This document shows positions 19,004 to 28,293 of a stretch of DNA of 64,000 nt, piece by piece (the stretch's first letter is position 1; every line of letters begins with the position of its first letter). Below the pieces are notes generated by a model. It did not search any database, was not told the origin of the DNA, and was given only the letters and a program-made list of their open reading frames with translations. Location: assembly GCA_043777375.1 (NCBI GenBank), contig JAYWHX010000014.1:1-64000 (forward strand). The letters run 5' to 3'. The position numbers and the translations under genes are program-made. Origin of the DNA: TH-plancto1 sp043777375 (GTDB lineage: Bacteria; Planctomycetota; Planctomycetia; Planctomycetales; Planctomycetaceae).

Positions 19004-20866
19004 ATGCAGCTGTTCACGCGCACTCCCGATTTGGTGGAACGAGTCAGGCAACTACGAGAGCCGCTGCAATACGGCAGTGATGTCGAGCTTCGTCTGGAGA
19101 TGAACAGACTGCGAGAGCGATCAACGACTGAGAGTGAACGGCTCGGCCATACTCTCGCCCTGGCGTCAGAAGCCATCCGTCGAGTCTTCGGCTTCATACT
19201 CCATGATGTCCAGATTCGTGGCGCGGCAGCAGTCGCTCAAGGGGAAGTGGTCCAGATGCAGACGGGAGAGGGGAAGACCATGGTCGCCGCCTCCGCTGCT
19301 GTGAGTCGGTCGTTGTCAAAGAAGGGAGTGCATGTCATCACGACCAACAGCTATCTCGCCGAACGCGACTGCCAGGAACTGCGTCCGGTGTTTGACATGC
19401 TGGGCATCACTCTCGGCGTGTTACGGCAGGAGTCGACTTTGGCGGAAACACGTCGCGCTTATGCCGCCGAAGTGACTTATGGTCCGGGTTATCAGTTTGG
19501 CTTCGACTACCTGAAGGATCAATTGGCATTGAGGTCTGTGGCTGAAGTCCCTCTCGGCTCGAAGTTGCGAGCTGGACTTAGCGGACAACGAGTCGGAGAA
19601 GTGCCACTTCGTCAGCGACCACGCGACTTTGCCATCATTGATGAGATCGACAGCGTGCTGCTCGACGAGGCGTCCACTCCCTTGATCTTAAGTGGATCAG
19701 CCAGTGGAAAGGACGACACTTCGCCTTATGAGATCGCCTGCGACTCTGTCGGTCGGTTTGTCGAGGACACGGACTTCACCATCGAAACCCCGTCGCAACG
19801 CATCCTGCTTGCAGTGGATGCTGTGATCCGGTCGCAACAGTCGCTACACGGGAAACGAGGAATTCGCTTGGCTCGACCGTGGGCGACCTATCTGCGAAAT
19901 GCCATCCAGGCCCAGTACCGGCTGTTCCGGAACGAACACTATGCAGTCATTGACGACGAAGTCCGAATCGTCGACCAGAATACCGGGCGGATCTTCGCGG
20001 ACCGCTCCTGGCGCGACGGACTGCATCAAGCTGTGCAGGCAAAGGAACGGGCGACCATCACGCCGAGTGAGACCTCGCTGGCAAGAATTACTCGGCAGCG
20101 TTACTTCCAGCAATATCGGCAACTGGCTGGGCTCACCGGAACGGCGATCGGCGCGGAGCCAGAATTCCAAAGCACCTACCAACTGCGAGTCGTCCCCATC
20201 GCGACGGCGCGCCCCTGTTTACGGATCATCATTCCGATGCGAGCGTTCGGATCGCTCGATGCCAAACGCAAAGCGATTGCGATCGACACCGCGCAGCGTC
20301 ACCAACTGGGACAACCCGTGTTGATCGGAACCCGCACGATCGATGAGAGTCGCCGATTGTCGGATTGTCTCAACGCACTGCAGCTGCCGCACGTGATCCT
20401 CAACGGACTGCAGGACGCGGACGAGGCCACAATCATCACGCAGGCTGGTCAACACGGCTCGATCACAATTGCTACGAACATGGCGGGGCGGGGTACTGAC
20501 ATCAAGCTGAGTCCGCAGGCACGCGGGAACGGGGGATTGCATGTTGTCGTGTCAGAACCACACACCTCGCAGCGCATTGACCGCCAGCTGATCGGACGAT
20601 GCTCTCGACAGGGGGACCCCGGATCGGCCCAGGTCTTTGTTTGTGCGGAGGATCAACTGCTCACTCTGCATGCACCCAAGCTGGCGTTACGGCTACGACG
20701 GCTGGCTCGCTCGGATGGGGAATGTGATCTCGATCTGACTACAGAAGTGTTTCGAATACAGCAGCGAGTGGAGATAGCGCAGTCCCGCCAGCGTTCGGCG
20801 TTGCTCAAACAAGATGAGTGGTTGGACGGAGTCCGCAAGGTTTTGTCAGGAGCTGAGACAGAATGA
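19004..20866 (+). CDS. Truncated SecA-like translocase ATPase
   Basis: 620-residue homologue of the preprotein translocase motor SecA, which is usually about 800-950 residues. Visible motor features: HDVQIRG (68-74), Walker A TGEGKT (87-92), TNSYLAERD (114-122), Walker B DEID (213-216) followed by SVLLDEASTPLILSG, NMAGRGTDIKL in the second nucleotide-binding domain, and the arginine-finger region QLIGRCSRQGDPGS. The protein stops soon after the start of the helical scaffold. It therefore lacks most of the wing/scaffold region and the C-terminal zinc-binding tail that binds SecB and lipid. It overlaps the next gene by 4 bp (ATGA), which indicates tight co-expression with an HlyD-type adaptor. 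It is unlikely to be the housekeeping SecA; I infer a specialised motor for the giant protein. Confidence 0.88.
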   Translation: MQLFTRTPDLVERVRQLREPLQYGSDVELRLEMNRLRERSTTESERLGHTLALASEAIRRVFGFILHDVQIRGAAAVAQGEVVQMQTGEGKTMVAASAAVSRSLSKKGVHVITTNSYLAERDCQELRPVFDMLGITLGVLRQESTLAETRRAYAAEVTYGPGYQFGFDYLKDQLALRSVAEVPLGSKLRAGLSGQRVGEVPLRQRPRDFAIIDEIDSVLLDEASTPLILSGSASGKDDTSPYEIACDSVGRFVEDTDFTIETPSQRILLAVDAVIRSQQSLHGKRGIRLARPWATYLRNAIQAQYRLFRNEHYAVIDDEVRIVDQNTGRIFADRSWRDGLHQAVQAKERATITPSETSLARITRQRYFQQYRQLAGLTGTAIGAEPEFQSTYQLRVVPIATARPCLRIIIPMRAFGSLDAKRKAIAIDTAQRHQLGQPVLIGTRTIDESRRLSDCLNALQLPHVILNGLQDADEATIITQAGQHGSITIATNMAGRGTDIKLSPQARGNGGLHVVVSEPHTSQRIDRQLIGRCSRQGDPGSAQVFVCAEDQLLTLHAPKLALRLRRLARSDGECDLDLTTEVFRIQQRVEIAQSRQRSALLKQDEWLDGVRKVLSGAETE

Positions 20867-21750
20867 GTATCTATGCATTGATTCTGATGCTGGCCACATG
20901 TGTGGCCGCGATGTTACTGAGTGGAGCCCGTCTGCGGGCGGAAGTCACGACGAGCTTCACCGAACCCGATGAAACCATCGAAGTCGCGTGTGCTGAGCCA
21001 GGCGTCGTCGCTCTTGTGAAAGTGAAACAGGGACAGGCGGTGAAGTCCGGCGAAGTGCTGGCCGTAATGGATAACGCCGTCCTGGAAGCCACACTCCGAG
21101 CGGCTGAAACCAAGGCACAATCAACAGCTCGTATCGATCTGGCCCGCGTGGAGGTCGAACTCAAGAAGCGGCAGAAGGCCAAGCTGTCGCTGGTACTCGC
21201 CGACGGGCATGCCTCAGCCAACGAGATCGAAAAGGCCGAGGCCGAACTGGCCGCTAGTGAAGCCCAGCTACGAATTGCTGAAGAAGAAGCCGTTCTGAGC
21301 AAGATCGATGTTGAGCAGATCAAGGCTCAGATCGAACGACGCACGATACGCAGCCCCGTCAATGGAATTGCGACACGGGTGAGGCGGCGCGCTGGCGAGT
21401 TCCTCTCGAGCAGTGACCCGGTCATAGCGACAGTCGTGCGACTCGATCAGCTGAGAGTGAAGTTCTATGTCTCGACTGAGCAGGCCGAGACTCTACTTTC
21501 GGGAGGGGAATGCGCGGTCTTGATTCGTGGGCAGCGAATGGTGGCCAAGATTGATTTCCTTTCTCCCGTCACCGATGCAGATAGCGGAACCGTTCGCATG
21601 GAGGTGTTACTCGATAACCGCGCACTGAAACTTCGAAGTGGTATCCCCAGCCAGTTGGAAGTCGTCGTTCACTCCTCCGACCGAGTCGGATCAGGCAGTC
21701 CCATAGCGACCAAACCCACAGATCAACGGCTCGTTGTGCCGACTCCCTGA
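20863..21750 (+). CDS. HlyD-type periplasmic adaptor protein
   Basis: 295-residue membrane-fusion/adaptor protein of the HlyD/RND adaptor class. It begins with one hydrophobic segment (about 1-24, membrane anchor or signal). A split lipoyl-type half follows (VKVKQGQAVKSGEVLAVMDN, about 52-71), then an alpha-helical hairpin rich in Ala/Glu/Lys (about 75-155), the second lipoyl half (RTIRSPVNGIATRVRRRAG) and a beta-barrel region. Such proteins bridge an inner-membrane pump and a TolC channel. No ABC or RND pump gene is adjacent; instead its start overlaps the secA-like gene, so the partner motor may be the SecA-like ATPase. Confidence 0.88.
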   Translation: MSIYALILMLATCVAAMLLSGARLRAEVTTSFTEPDETIEVACAEPGVVALVKVKQGQAVKSGEVLAVMDNAVLEATLRAAETKAQSTARIDLARVEVELKKRQKAKLSLVLADGHASANEIEKAEAELAASEAQLRIAEEEAVLSKIDVEQIKAQIERRTIRSPVNGIATRVRRRAGEFLSSSDPVIATVVRLDQLRVKFYVSTEQAETLLSGGECAVLIRGQRMVAKIDFLSPVTDADSGTVRMEVLLDNRALKLRSGIPSQLEVVVHSSDRVGSGSPIATKPTDQRLVVPTP

Positions 21751-21838
21751 GTTGGGATGGAACATGAAGGACACAATGTCACCTTCATCGACCAGCACGT
21801 AGTGGCAGAAAACACTCTCCTCTCAGCGGAACAACACG

Positions 21839-23689
21839 ATGACAGCTGTGAAGACTCAACGGATTGACGCACCCTCGCCCTTACCGACAACAAGCATGAA
21901 TAAGACCGGCCCGGTCCATGCTCGCCTGTACCACATCGCGTCTCAGATCCTTGACCCAATGCTGGCGCGCGAGGAGCTACGCAAAGTCGCCATGATCGAG
22001 ACCGGGGCGATTGCTGCAGCCCACGTGTCACGATCAGCCGATGGACAGTGGGAACTCGACCCGAAGCGCATCACGGGGGATCTACCACGTGATGAAGGGA
22101 TGCGAGAGCAGATGATTGAGATGTGCACCGCAGCAGCTGAGAGGGGCAAGCCGCAGATTCAACAGGCCCGGTCCGCAGCGTCACTGTTTCTGATTGGGGC
22201 ACCCATCGTGTTGCCTCGCACCGCGTCAGAGGTCTTGATCATCATTGTTCCGGCACAGGCGGGTGCTGTGCAGGCCGCGACGATGATCGTAGATCTCGTC
22301 GCTGCATATCAGAGAACATGGGCGCTGACCCACCTTGCAGTTCAGATGGATCGACAGCTCGATTCGATCGCGACGCTGTGCGAGCTGACCTCGAAGGTCA
22401 CCGCAGCACAGAGCCTGGAGGCCGCGACGTCGTTGCTAGTGAATGAGGTGCAACGCAGGTTTGGGTGCCTGCGTGTGGCAGTGGGAATTCAGAGGGGCCG
22501 TAAACTGAAGCTCGCGGCGGTGTCTGGCACAGCCAATGCAGATCAGACATCAGCACCAGTCCATCGCTTGAGACAAGCGATGCGGGAGACAATCCTTCGC
22601 GATGAACCCGCTGCGTGGCCGTCACTCGCTTCTGAATCCCTGCTACTGGCACATCAACAACTCGGCCAGCATTGTGCATTTCCGGCGGTCATCTCGGCTC
22701 CGCTCAAGCTGGAAGATGGGACGATGGTCGGAGCCTGGCTATGGGCGGGTGAGAAGGAAAAGCTGCACTCCGAGGCCATTCGGAGATTCATGGCAGCTGC
22801 CTCGCCGCATATCGCTATTGCATTGCATGCCTGTCGCCGCGCTGAACCTGGACTGATCATGCGGATGAAGACTGGCATTGGCCGATGGCTCCACAGCCGC
22901 ACGGGATGGTTGATGATGCTGGCGATGGGAATCTTTCTGAGTGCCATGCTAGTCCCCGTACCGAGCCATGTTCGTTGTGCTTGCCGTGTCGCTCCTGTTG
23001 CCAGGCGATTCGCGGTGGCTCCCTTCGACGGCCAATTGGAAACGGTCCTAGCGAAACGCGGGGATACGGTGACTGCGGGGCAAATCCTCGCTCGGCTTGA
23101 TGGACGACAAGTGCGGTGGGAGCTGGCGGGCATCGAGGCGGAGCGCCATCAGGCAGCCCGCAGACATGAAGTGGAACTCGTCGGGCAAGACGTGCCGGAA
23201 GCCATCTTGGCGAGGCTGGAACTGGAGCGACTCAACGTCAAGGACGCTCAGCTGACACATCGCGAGACTCAACTCGAAGTCGCCAGCCCAGTCGCTGGAA
23301 TCGTTCTAGAAGGGTTACGAGACCGCGTTGATGGAACGCCTGTGAAGTCGGGAGATGTGCTTTTTGAAGTCGCTCCACTGGACCGCATACGAGTCGAGAT
23401 TGAAGTTCCAGCGGGCGAGGTCTCGACAGTCGCATTTGGTCAACCGGTCACGATGTGGCTCGAAGGTCTGGGAGAGGCATCGATTTCAGGGACAATCGAG
23501 TATCTGGCTCCCGAATCCGAGGTAAGCGACGGTAACAACGTGTTCATCGCTGACCTGGAGTTCGACAATCCCAAGGGACAAATGCGGCCCGGCATGCGCG
23601 GGAGAGCTCGCATCGATTCCCCGAATAGGCCATTAGGACGACTGCTGTTCCAGCCGATGTGGGAATGGATGCTGTCTCGCTGGGGGTAG
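21839..23689 (+). CDS. GAF-domain/HlyD fusion adaptor
   Basis: 616-residue protein that joins a cytoplasmic sensory part to a periplasmic adaptor. The first 345 or so residues are soluble and resemble a GAF module near 185-340 (VTAAQSLEAATSLLVNEVQ to AAASPHIAIALHAC). One transmembrane helix follows at about 355-375 (GWLMMLAMGIFLSAMLVPVP). The C-terminal part is HlyD-like: lipoyl half VLAKRGDTVTAGQILARLDG, a short helical hairpin, the second lipoyl half ASPVAGIVLEG, and a beta-barrel ending in MRPGMRGRARI. It lies 88 bp after the first adaptor. A cytoplasmic GAF domain on an export adaptor suggests gating or assembly in response to a ligand; that is inference. The second in-frame ATG (20 codons in) could also be the start. 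Confidence 0.85.
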   Translation: MTAVKTQRIDAPSPLPTTSMNKTGPVHARLYHIASQILDPMLAREELRKVAMIETGAIAAAHVSRSADGQWELDPKRITGDLPRDEGMREQMIEMCTAAAERGKPQIQQARSAASLFLIGAPIVLPRTASEVLIIIVPAQAGAVQAATMIVDLVAAYQRTWALTHLAVQMDRQLDSIATLCELTSKVTAAQSLEAATSLLVNEVQRRFGCLRVAVGIQRGRKLKLAAVSGTANADQTSAPVHRLRQAMRETILRDEPAAWPSLASESLLLAHQQLGQHCAFPAVISAPLKLEDGTMVGAWLWAGEKEKLHSEAIRRFMAAASPHIAIALHACRRAEPGLIMRMKTGIGRWLHSRTGWLMMLAMGIFLSAMLVPVPSHVRCACRVAPVARRFAVAPFDGQLETVLAKRGDTVTAGQILARLDGRQVRWELAGIEAERHQAARRHEVELVGQDVPEAILARLELERLNVKDAQLTHRETQLEVASPVAGIVLEGLRDRVDGTPVKSGDVLFEVAPLDRIRVEIEVPAGEVSTVAFGQPVTMWLEGLGEASISGTIEYLAPESEVSDGNNVFIADLEFDNPKGQMRPGMRGRARIDSPNRPLGRLLFQPMWEWMLSRWG

Positions 23690-23691
23690 CG

Positions 23692-23719
23692 GTCAGCCAT
23701 CAGCAGTCAGCCATCAGCG
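23692..23719. repeat. Tandem 14-bp repeat, GTCAGCCATCAGC type
   Basis: GTCAGCCATCAGC occurs twice back to back, starting just past the stop of the GAF/HlyD gene. Related sequence is seen near 62379-62400 and, in reverse, inside the Lhr gene near 41658-41680. It looks like a dispersed planctomycete repeat rather than a specific operator. Confidence 0.6.
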
Positions 23720-23797
23720 AGAGAAAGGTCTGGCTAAGGATGAATGATATTGTGAAGTCTGACTTTGAATGTGTTCCGTAGCTCAGAAGCGCGGGAA

Positions 23798-23818
23798 CCA
23801 CTGGGGCGAGCCCAGTGG
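23798..23818. repeat. Small hairpin CCACTGGG-n5-CCCAGTGG
   Basis: A perfect 8-bp stem with the 5-nt loop GCGAG lies 45 bp before the M50/HlyD gene. The motif resembles a common dispersed planctomycete palindrome. It could modulate mRNA stability between the two genes. No T-run follows. Confidence 0.55.
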
Positions 23819-23862
23819 CGGGATAATCTTACGAAGCGCCCTCTCATCTCTCGTCACTCACC

Positions 23863-26040
23863 ATGCACACACCCGACCACGCCACGTTCGAAATTGCGGG
23901 AGCAAAGCCGCGGCTCCGGGATGGGCTGGTGTTCACATTGTGTGAGACGGGCGGCACGCTCGGGGCGATCATTGAAGACGAACTCCGAGGACGGTTCTAT
24001 CGGGTTGGAATGGCGGAGTACACGTTCCTCTCGCTCTTAAATGGCAAGACAACGATCGGAGAGGCGTTGGGGGCCACGGCGCTGCGGTTAAAGGATCGCG
24101 CGCTGACTGAAGACGAGGCCGCTTCGCTGTGTCGCTGGTTGATTGACAGTGGACTGGCCATCATCGGCAATGAGTCAACCACCGCTTTGGAATCAGAACG
24201 TAGCAAACGAGCACGACTGGCTCTCTCGCGCTGGATGAACCCATTGATGCTACGAATGCCGCTCTTCAGTCCCGAGCGAATCTTGCGGGCCATGTTGCCT
24301 TTGTTCGAGTGGTTGATCAGCGGGACGGGGGCGCTGCTGTGGTGCTTACTCTGTGGATGGGCTCTCGTGCGGATCGTTCCGGAATGGAGCGACCTGAAAC
24401 AGAGTATGCGGCCCATACTGGATGCAGATAACCGGGTACTGCTGGCAATGACCTGGCTGATGATGAAGCTGGTCCATGAGAGCGCGCATGGGTTGACGTG
24501 TCAAAAATTCGGCGGGGTCGTCCGCGAGTGCGGAGTCAACTGGCTGCTGTTTGTGCCCCTGCCCTATGTGGATGTCACCAGTTGTTGGCGACTGGCTTCA
24601 ATTGCCCAGCGGCTTCTGGTCTCGGCGGCAGGGATGTTGGCAGAAATTGCGTTGGCGGCGTTGGCAGCAATTGCGTGGACGCTGACTGATTCTCCGATCA
24701 TCAAGCAGCATGCGACCAACGTCATGGTCTCGGCAACCGTCACGACGCTGCTCTTCAACGCCAACCCGCTTATGCGGAGCGATGGGTACTACCTGCTCAG
24801 TGACTTACTGGATTGCCCGAATCTGTCGATGCAGGGGCGGCAATTCGTGCAGAACCTGTGGCGTGCCGTGTTTCTCGGACTGAGACCGCGCCCCATCGAC
24901 ACTTCGCTGGGGCGACTGTTTGTGATCGCCATCTACGGCGTGCTGTCGTCGCTATGGTCGGTGGTCATCGGCTTGGGAATGGTGATCGGTGCGGCGAATC
25001 TGTGGCCGGGAGTCGGTCTGATCCTGGCCATCGTGCTCGTCACTCTGTGGTATCTCCTGCCGGCCATGCGAGCGGCCCGCTTCTTTGTTATGGGAAGTGA
25101 AACCGAACGGCCGCGAAGGCTGCGTTGCGGCCTAATGACCTCCGCCTGTGCAGCTGCGGTCTTCGCAGCTGCGACACAACTCCCCGCGCCCACTGTCGTC
25201 AGCGCTCCCGCTGTGGTGCAGACTTGCCCCTTGGCGATTGTCCACTGCTTGTCCTCTGGACGTATCAAGCGGATTGCCATTCGGACGGGCGACAATGTGG
25301 CACTGGGCGAAGTGCTGATCGAATTGGAGAACCTGGATCTGGTGGACGAATTGCAACAGCTACGAATTGAGATGCGGGCCTCCTCGCAGCGCGAGATTCG
25401 CTACCTGAACAAGGGGGAAGTGGCCGCAGCTGAGGTCGAACGCTCGAACCGGACATCGACCATACGGCGTGAAGGGGAGCTGCTGCGGATGATCGACGGT
25501 CTGCTGGTCAAGGCTCCGATGGCCGGGCGCGTGGTGACTCGTCAGCTCGATGAACTGATCGGTCGACAGCTACAACCGGGTACGGAACTGCTCACGATCG
25601 CGTCGACTTCTCGACCACAGCTGATTGCGATGGTGCCACAGTCGGAGGCGGAATCACTTCGCGGGCGAGAGGGGCAACTCGTGACAGGTTGGCTGTGGGG
25701 GCACTCACGATGGTTGAAAGGGCAAGTGGAGCATATCGAGCCGCGCGCGACGCAGGTGGCCGCGCATCCGGCTTTGACAGCGGAAGCCGGCGGCCCCCTG
25801 GCGGTGATCGCGCGTGATCAGCGAGAAGAGCAAAGTACTGTGATGGCGGACTCGCAATGGATACTGACTGAGCCACAGCTGGAAGTCGTGATCAGACTGG
25901 ATGCCGCAGGAGAGCCGTTGGCCTTGGGGGAGACGGGAATTGTCAGGTTTCCGATCCGTGGCGGTTCGCTATGGGGTTATCTTTCACAGAAGGTCCAAAG
26001 CTGGTGGTCGGTGCGGTGGACGACAACGCATGGGGTCTAG
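23863..26040 (+). CDS. PqqD-like/M50 protease/HlyD fusion protein
   Basis: 725-residue membrane protein in three parts. Residues about 5-105 resemble the PqqD-like domain that precedes many M50 proteins (RFYRVGMAEYTFLSLLNGK). Next is a multi-spanning M50/site-2-protease core with HESAH at 205-209 and a later NANPLMRSDGYY segment whose Asp307 is the expected third zinc ligand. The C-terminal third is an HlyD-type lipoyl/barrel region (IAIRTGDNVALGEVLIELEN; VKAPMAGRVVTRQ). M50 enzymes cut within or next to the membrane. PqqD-like domains in RiPP systems bind leader peptides. In this neighbourhood it may recognise and process the exported giant protein while contacting the export channel. The sequence supports an active zinc site; the substrate is inference. 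Confidence 0.87.
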   Translation: MHTPDHATFEIAGAKPRLRDGLVFTLCETGGTLGAIIEDELRGRFYRVGMAEYTFLSLLNGKTTIGEALGATALRLKDRALTEDEAASLCRWLIDSGLAIIGNESTTALESERSKRARLALSRWMNPLMLRMPLFSPERILRAMLPLFEWLISGTGALLWCLLCGWALVRIVPEWSDLKQSMRPILDADNRVLLAMTWLMMKLVHESAHGLTCQKFGGVVRECGVNWLLFVPLPYVDVTSCWRLASIAQRLLVSAAGMLAEIALAALAAIAWTLTDSPIIKQHATNVMVSATVTTLLFNANPLMRSDGYYLLSDLLDCPNLSMQGRQFVQNLWRAVFLGLRPRPIDTSLGRLFVIAIYGVLSSLWSVVIGLGMVIGAANLWPGVGLILAIVLVTLWYLLPAMRAARFFVMGSETERPRRLRCGLMTSACAAAVFAAATQLPAPTVVSAPAVVQTCPLAIVHCLSSGRIKRIAIRTGDNVALGEVLIELENLDLVDELQQLRIEMRASSQREIRYLNKGEVAAAEVERSNRTSTIRREGELLRMIDGLLVKAPMAGRVVTRQLDELIGRQLQPGTELLTIASTSRPQLIAMVPQSEAESLRGREGQLVTGWLWGHSRWLKGQVEHIEPRATQVAAHPALTAEAGGPLAVIARDQREEQSTVMADSQWILTEPQLEVVIRLDAAGEPLALGETGIVRFPIRGGSLWGYLSQKVQSWWSVRWTTTHGV

Positions 26041-26091
26041 GCGAGATTGGTTGTCTGCTTGCGAGGCGGACCATGTCCCTTCTTTCGGGCG

Positions 26092-27504
26092 ATGTGGCGG
26101 TTGGCAGTATACAATTGCAATCGCAGTGCCCCGCTGGGGAGCGAAGTTCCGCCATCCGATTCCGAGACCCACGTCGTGCGCTGGACCCTGCGTCTTCAGA
26201 TTCTCGTTCCGTTCGTTCTGCTCTCGCTGGGAGCCATCGTCATCACCGCTGTGATCACGGTCGCTGTTGCGATTCGACAGATCGAACAAGAACGCGACGA
26301 CCAGTTGTCGGCAGAGGCCCAGTCGCTGGCGATTGCGAACTTCCCGCTCAATGACGAAGTGCTGCAACGACTCAAGACACTAATTGGAGCCGATCTGTTG
26401 GTTCTGAGACAGGACCAGCTGCAAGGAACCACGCTGCCTGGATTCTCGTCCCAGTCATTGCCGGAGTTGGCGGGCAGTGAAATTCGCTGGCAGGGCCAGC
26501 TGTACCGCATCGCGAGGGCACAGCAGTTGCCACCAGTGGGGGATCGCCAACTGATCTTGCTGCGGCCACGCCGTAGTGGTTGGGAGACCCAGTCAAAGCT
26601 GGTCGAGACGGTGACTTGGTTATGCGTGGCAGCAGCAGTCTTCGTACTTCTGATCTCGGCGGCGTTCTCTCAGCGAGTCGTGCAGCGTCTGAAGCGAATC
26701 CAACATCAGTTGTCGGAGATCGCGACGCACCGCTATGCAGCCCAGCCTCTCACCGGCCCGCTGGATGAGCTGCAAGAACTGCAGTCGACTGCTAACCAGC
26801 TGGCAGAGCAGATGGACCGCTTCGAGAAAGAAATCGCTCAAACGGAGCGACTTCGTCTACTGGCCCAACTGACGGGTGGGTTGGCGCACACGCTGCGGAA
26901 CTCGATTACGGGTGCCAAGCTGGCGGTCCAGTTGCACCAGCGACGCTGCCCACTGGGTGACAAGGACGAAAGCCTGTCAGTGGCCCGTCAACAGTTGGAG
27001 CTCACTCAAGAGCAAGTGACAGCGATGCTATCACTGGGCTCGCCACACGCTCGCCCAGCCGTGCCAGGCGACCTGCGAAAGATCCTTTCAGACCTGAACT
27101 TGCTGCTCGATGCCGTGTGCAAACACCATCATGTCGAGTTTCAGGTCGAAGTTGAGCTGACCGAAACCGATACCCGGGTCAAAGATCAAGCCTGCATCCG
27201 GGGAGCGATCCTTAACCTTGCTCTGAATGCCATTGAAGCTGCGGGGCCACATGGGAAAATATCAGTCAGAAGCAGGCGACTGGGCGGACTGATCATGATC
27301 GAAGTCACCGATTCCGGAAAGGGGCCGCCAGCTGATTTGGGAATGACAATCGCCGACCCCTTCGTGACCACGAAAGAGGCTGGTGTCGGACTCGGATTGA
27401 TGCTGGCCCGACAAGCGGCTGAGGGGGAAGGTGGACAGCTCACGTGGGAGCGTGCGGAGGGGAACACTCTGTTTCGGATGAGCTGGCCTGCTTCCCCGGA
27501 ATAG
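26092..27504 (+). CDS. Membrane-bound sensor histidine kinase
   Basis: About 470-residue histidine kinase. A transmembrane helix (LQILVPFVLLSLGAIVITAV) and a second one near SKLVETVTWLCVAAAVFVLL flank a small periplasmic loop of about 110 residues, followed by a HAMP-like linker (VVQRLKRIQHQLSEIATHRY). The H-box is GGLAHTLRNSI with His at codon 26887-26889. The ATP-binding part has the N-box NLALNAIEAAG, G1 DSGKGPPADLG and G2 GVGLGLMLARQ. The start is uncertain: TTG 26047, ATG 26092 and GTG 26176 are in frame, and the GTG would place the membrane helix at the very N-terminus. It follows the M50 gene closely and a receiver protein lies 2.4 kb downstream, so the two likely form a split two-component pair. 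Confidence 0.88.
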   Translation: MWRLAVYNCNRSAPLGSEVPPSDSETHVVRWTLRLQILVPFVLLSLGAIVITAVITVAVAIRQIEQERDDQLSAEAQSLAIANFPLNDEVLQRLKTLIGADLLVLRQDQLQGTTLPGFSSQSLPELAGSEIRWQGQLYRIARAQQLPPVGDRQLILLRPRRSGWETQSKLVETVTWLCVAAAVFVLLISAAFSQRVVQRLKRIQHQLSEIATHRYAAQPLTGPLDELQELQSTANQLAEQMDRFEKEIAQTERLRLLAQLTGGLAHTLRNSITGAKLAVQLHQRRCPLGDKDESLSVARQQLELTQEQVTAMLSLGSPHARPAVPGDLRKILSDLNLLLDAVCKHHHVEFQVEVELTETDTRVKDQACIRGAILNLALNAIEAAGPHGKISVRSRRLGGLIMIEVTDSGKGPPADLGMTIADPFVTTKEAGVGLGLMLARQAAEGEGGQLTWERAEGNTLFRMSWPASPE

Positions 27505-27606
27505 GAAGAAAGCGGGATCGATTGGAGTTTCGTCTTGACTCCAAATGGATTCCTCAGGCATAAGTCGGGCGGTTTCGAAGGAATTCTCTGGCAAGGAGGC
27601 TAGAGC

Positions 27607-28251
27607 ATGCGCCGCTTGATTGTCTGTGGAGTGATCGGCTCCTACTTGTTGATGCTCGGCTTTGGCTTATTCAGCCACGCTTTGGGCTACAAATCCACGA
27701 GTCATGTCGGGATGTATTTCCTGGTCTGGGACATGTACTGCGGCTGGGGTGCATACGAGACTCGCAGCCACGTCATCGCCGAAGGGGAAAGCGGGCAATA
27801 CTACGAGATCACTCCGCCCCCGTGGGGAGAGTTTGTGCCTTTTGGGTCAGCCGAACGGCACACCTACGACAGTTCGGCTTCCTTCACGGGCATCCTCGCT
27901 GCGCATGTGTTAGAGCATACGGAGCATGAACCAATCGCGGCAGTCACCCTCATTGAGGAGTCATGGTCCAAGAAATACAACCTGCCTGATTCGATCTATT
28001 TGAATCGGTACGAAGAGCACAAAATGAAGCGGAGCTATTTCCGCCCGCGATTGCTGCTGTCAGCGGATGGGACAGTCCGCGAACGGTACTACGACTGGAC
28101 GGGCTGGCTGAACCACCAAGCACTCGCTGACAACCCCCGACTTCAGAAGAACATGTCGGAACGGTCGTTCTTTACGCTCGATTCGTTCTCTTCCCCGGCG
28201 AACGTGCGTGCCGTGAATCACACCACCACGACGCTGGGCAACCCAGAGTAA
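27607..28251 (+). CDS. Unknown protein with N-terminal membrane anchor
   Basis: 214-residue protein that I do not recognise. The N-terminus (RRLIVCGVIGSYLLMLGFGL) is a hydrophobic signal or anchor. The rest is polar and aromatic, with no cysteine pair or catalytic motif I can name (YFLVWDMYCGWGAYETRSH, SYFRPRLLLSADGTVRERYY). A good upstream signal, GGAGG near 27596-27600, supports ATG 27607. It sits 42 bp before an HTTM-type gene. Small companion proteins of similar character often precede HTTM genes in planctomycetes, so the two may act as a pair. Confidence 0.75.
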   Translation: MRRLIVCGVIGSYLLMLGFGLFSHALGYKSTSHVGMYFLVWDMYCGWGAYETRSHVIAEGESGQYYEITPPPWGEFVPFGSAERHTYDSSASFTGILAAHVLEHTEHEPIAAVTLIEESWSKKYNLPDSIYLNRYEEHKMKRSYFRPRLLLSADGTVRERYYDWTGWLNHQALADNPRLQKNMSERSFFTLDSFSSPANVRAVNHTTTTLGNPE

Positions 28252-28293
28252 GCCTCCCATGGCGGAGTTACGATCTGTTCCAAGGGGATCGCG

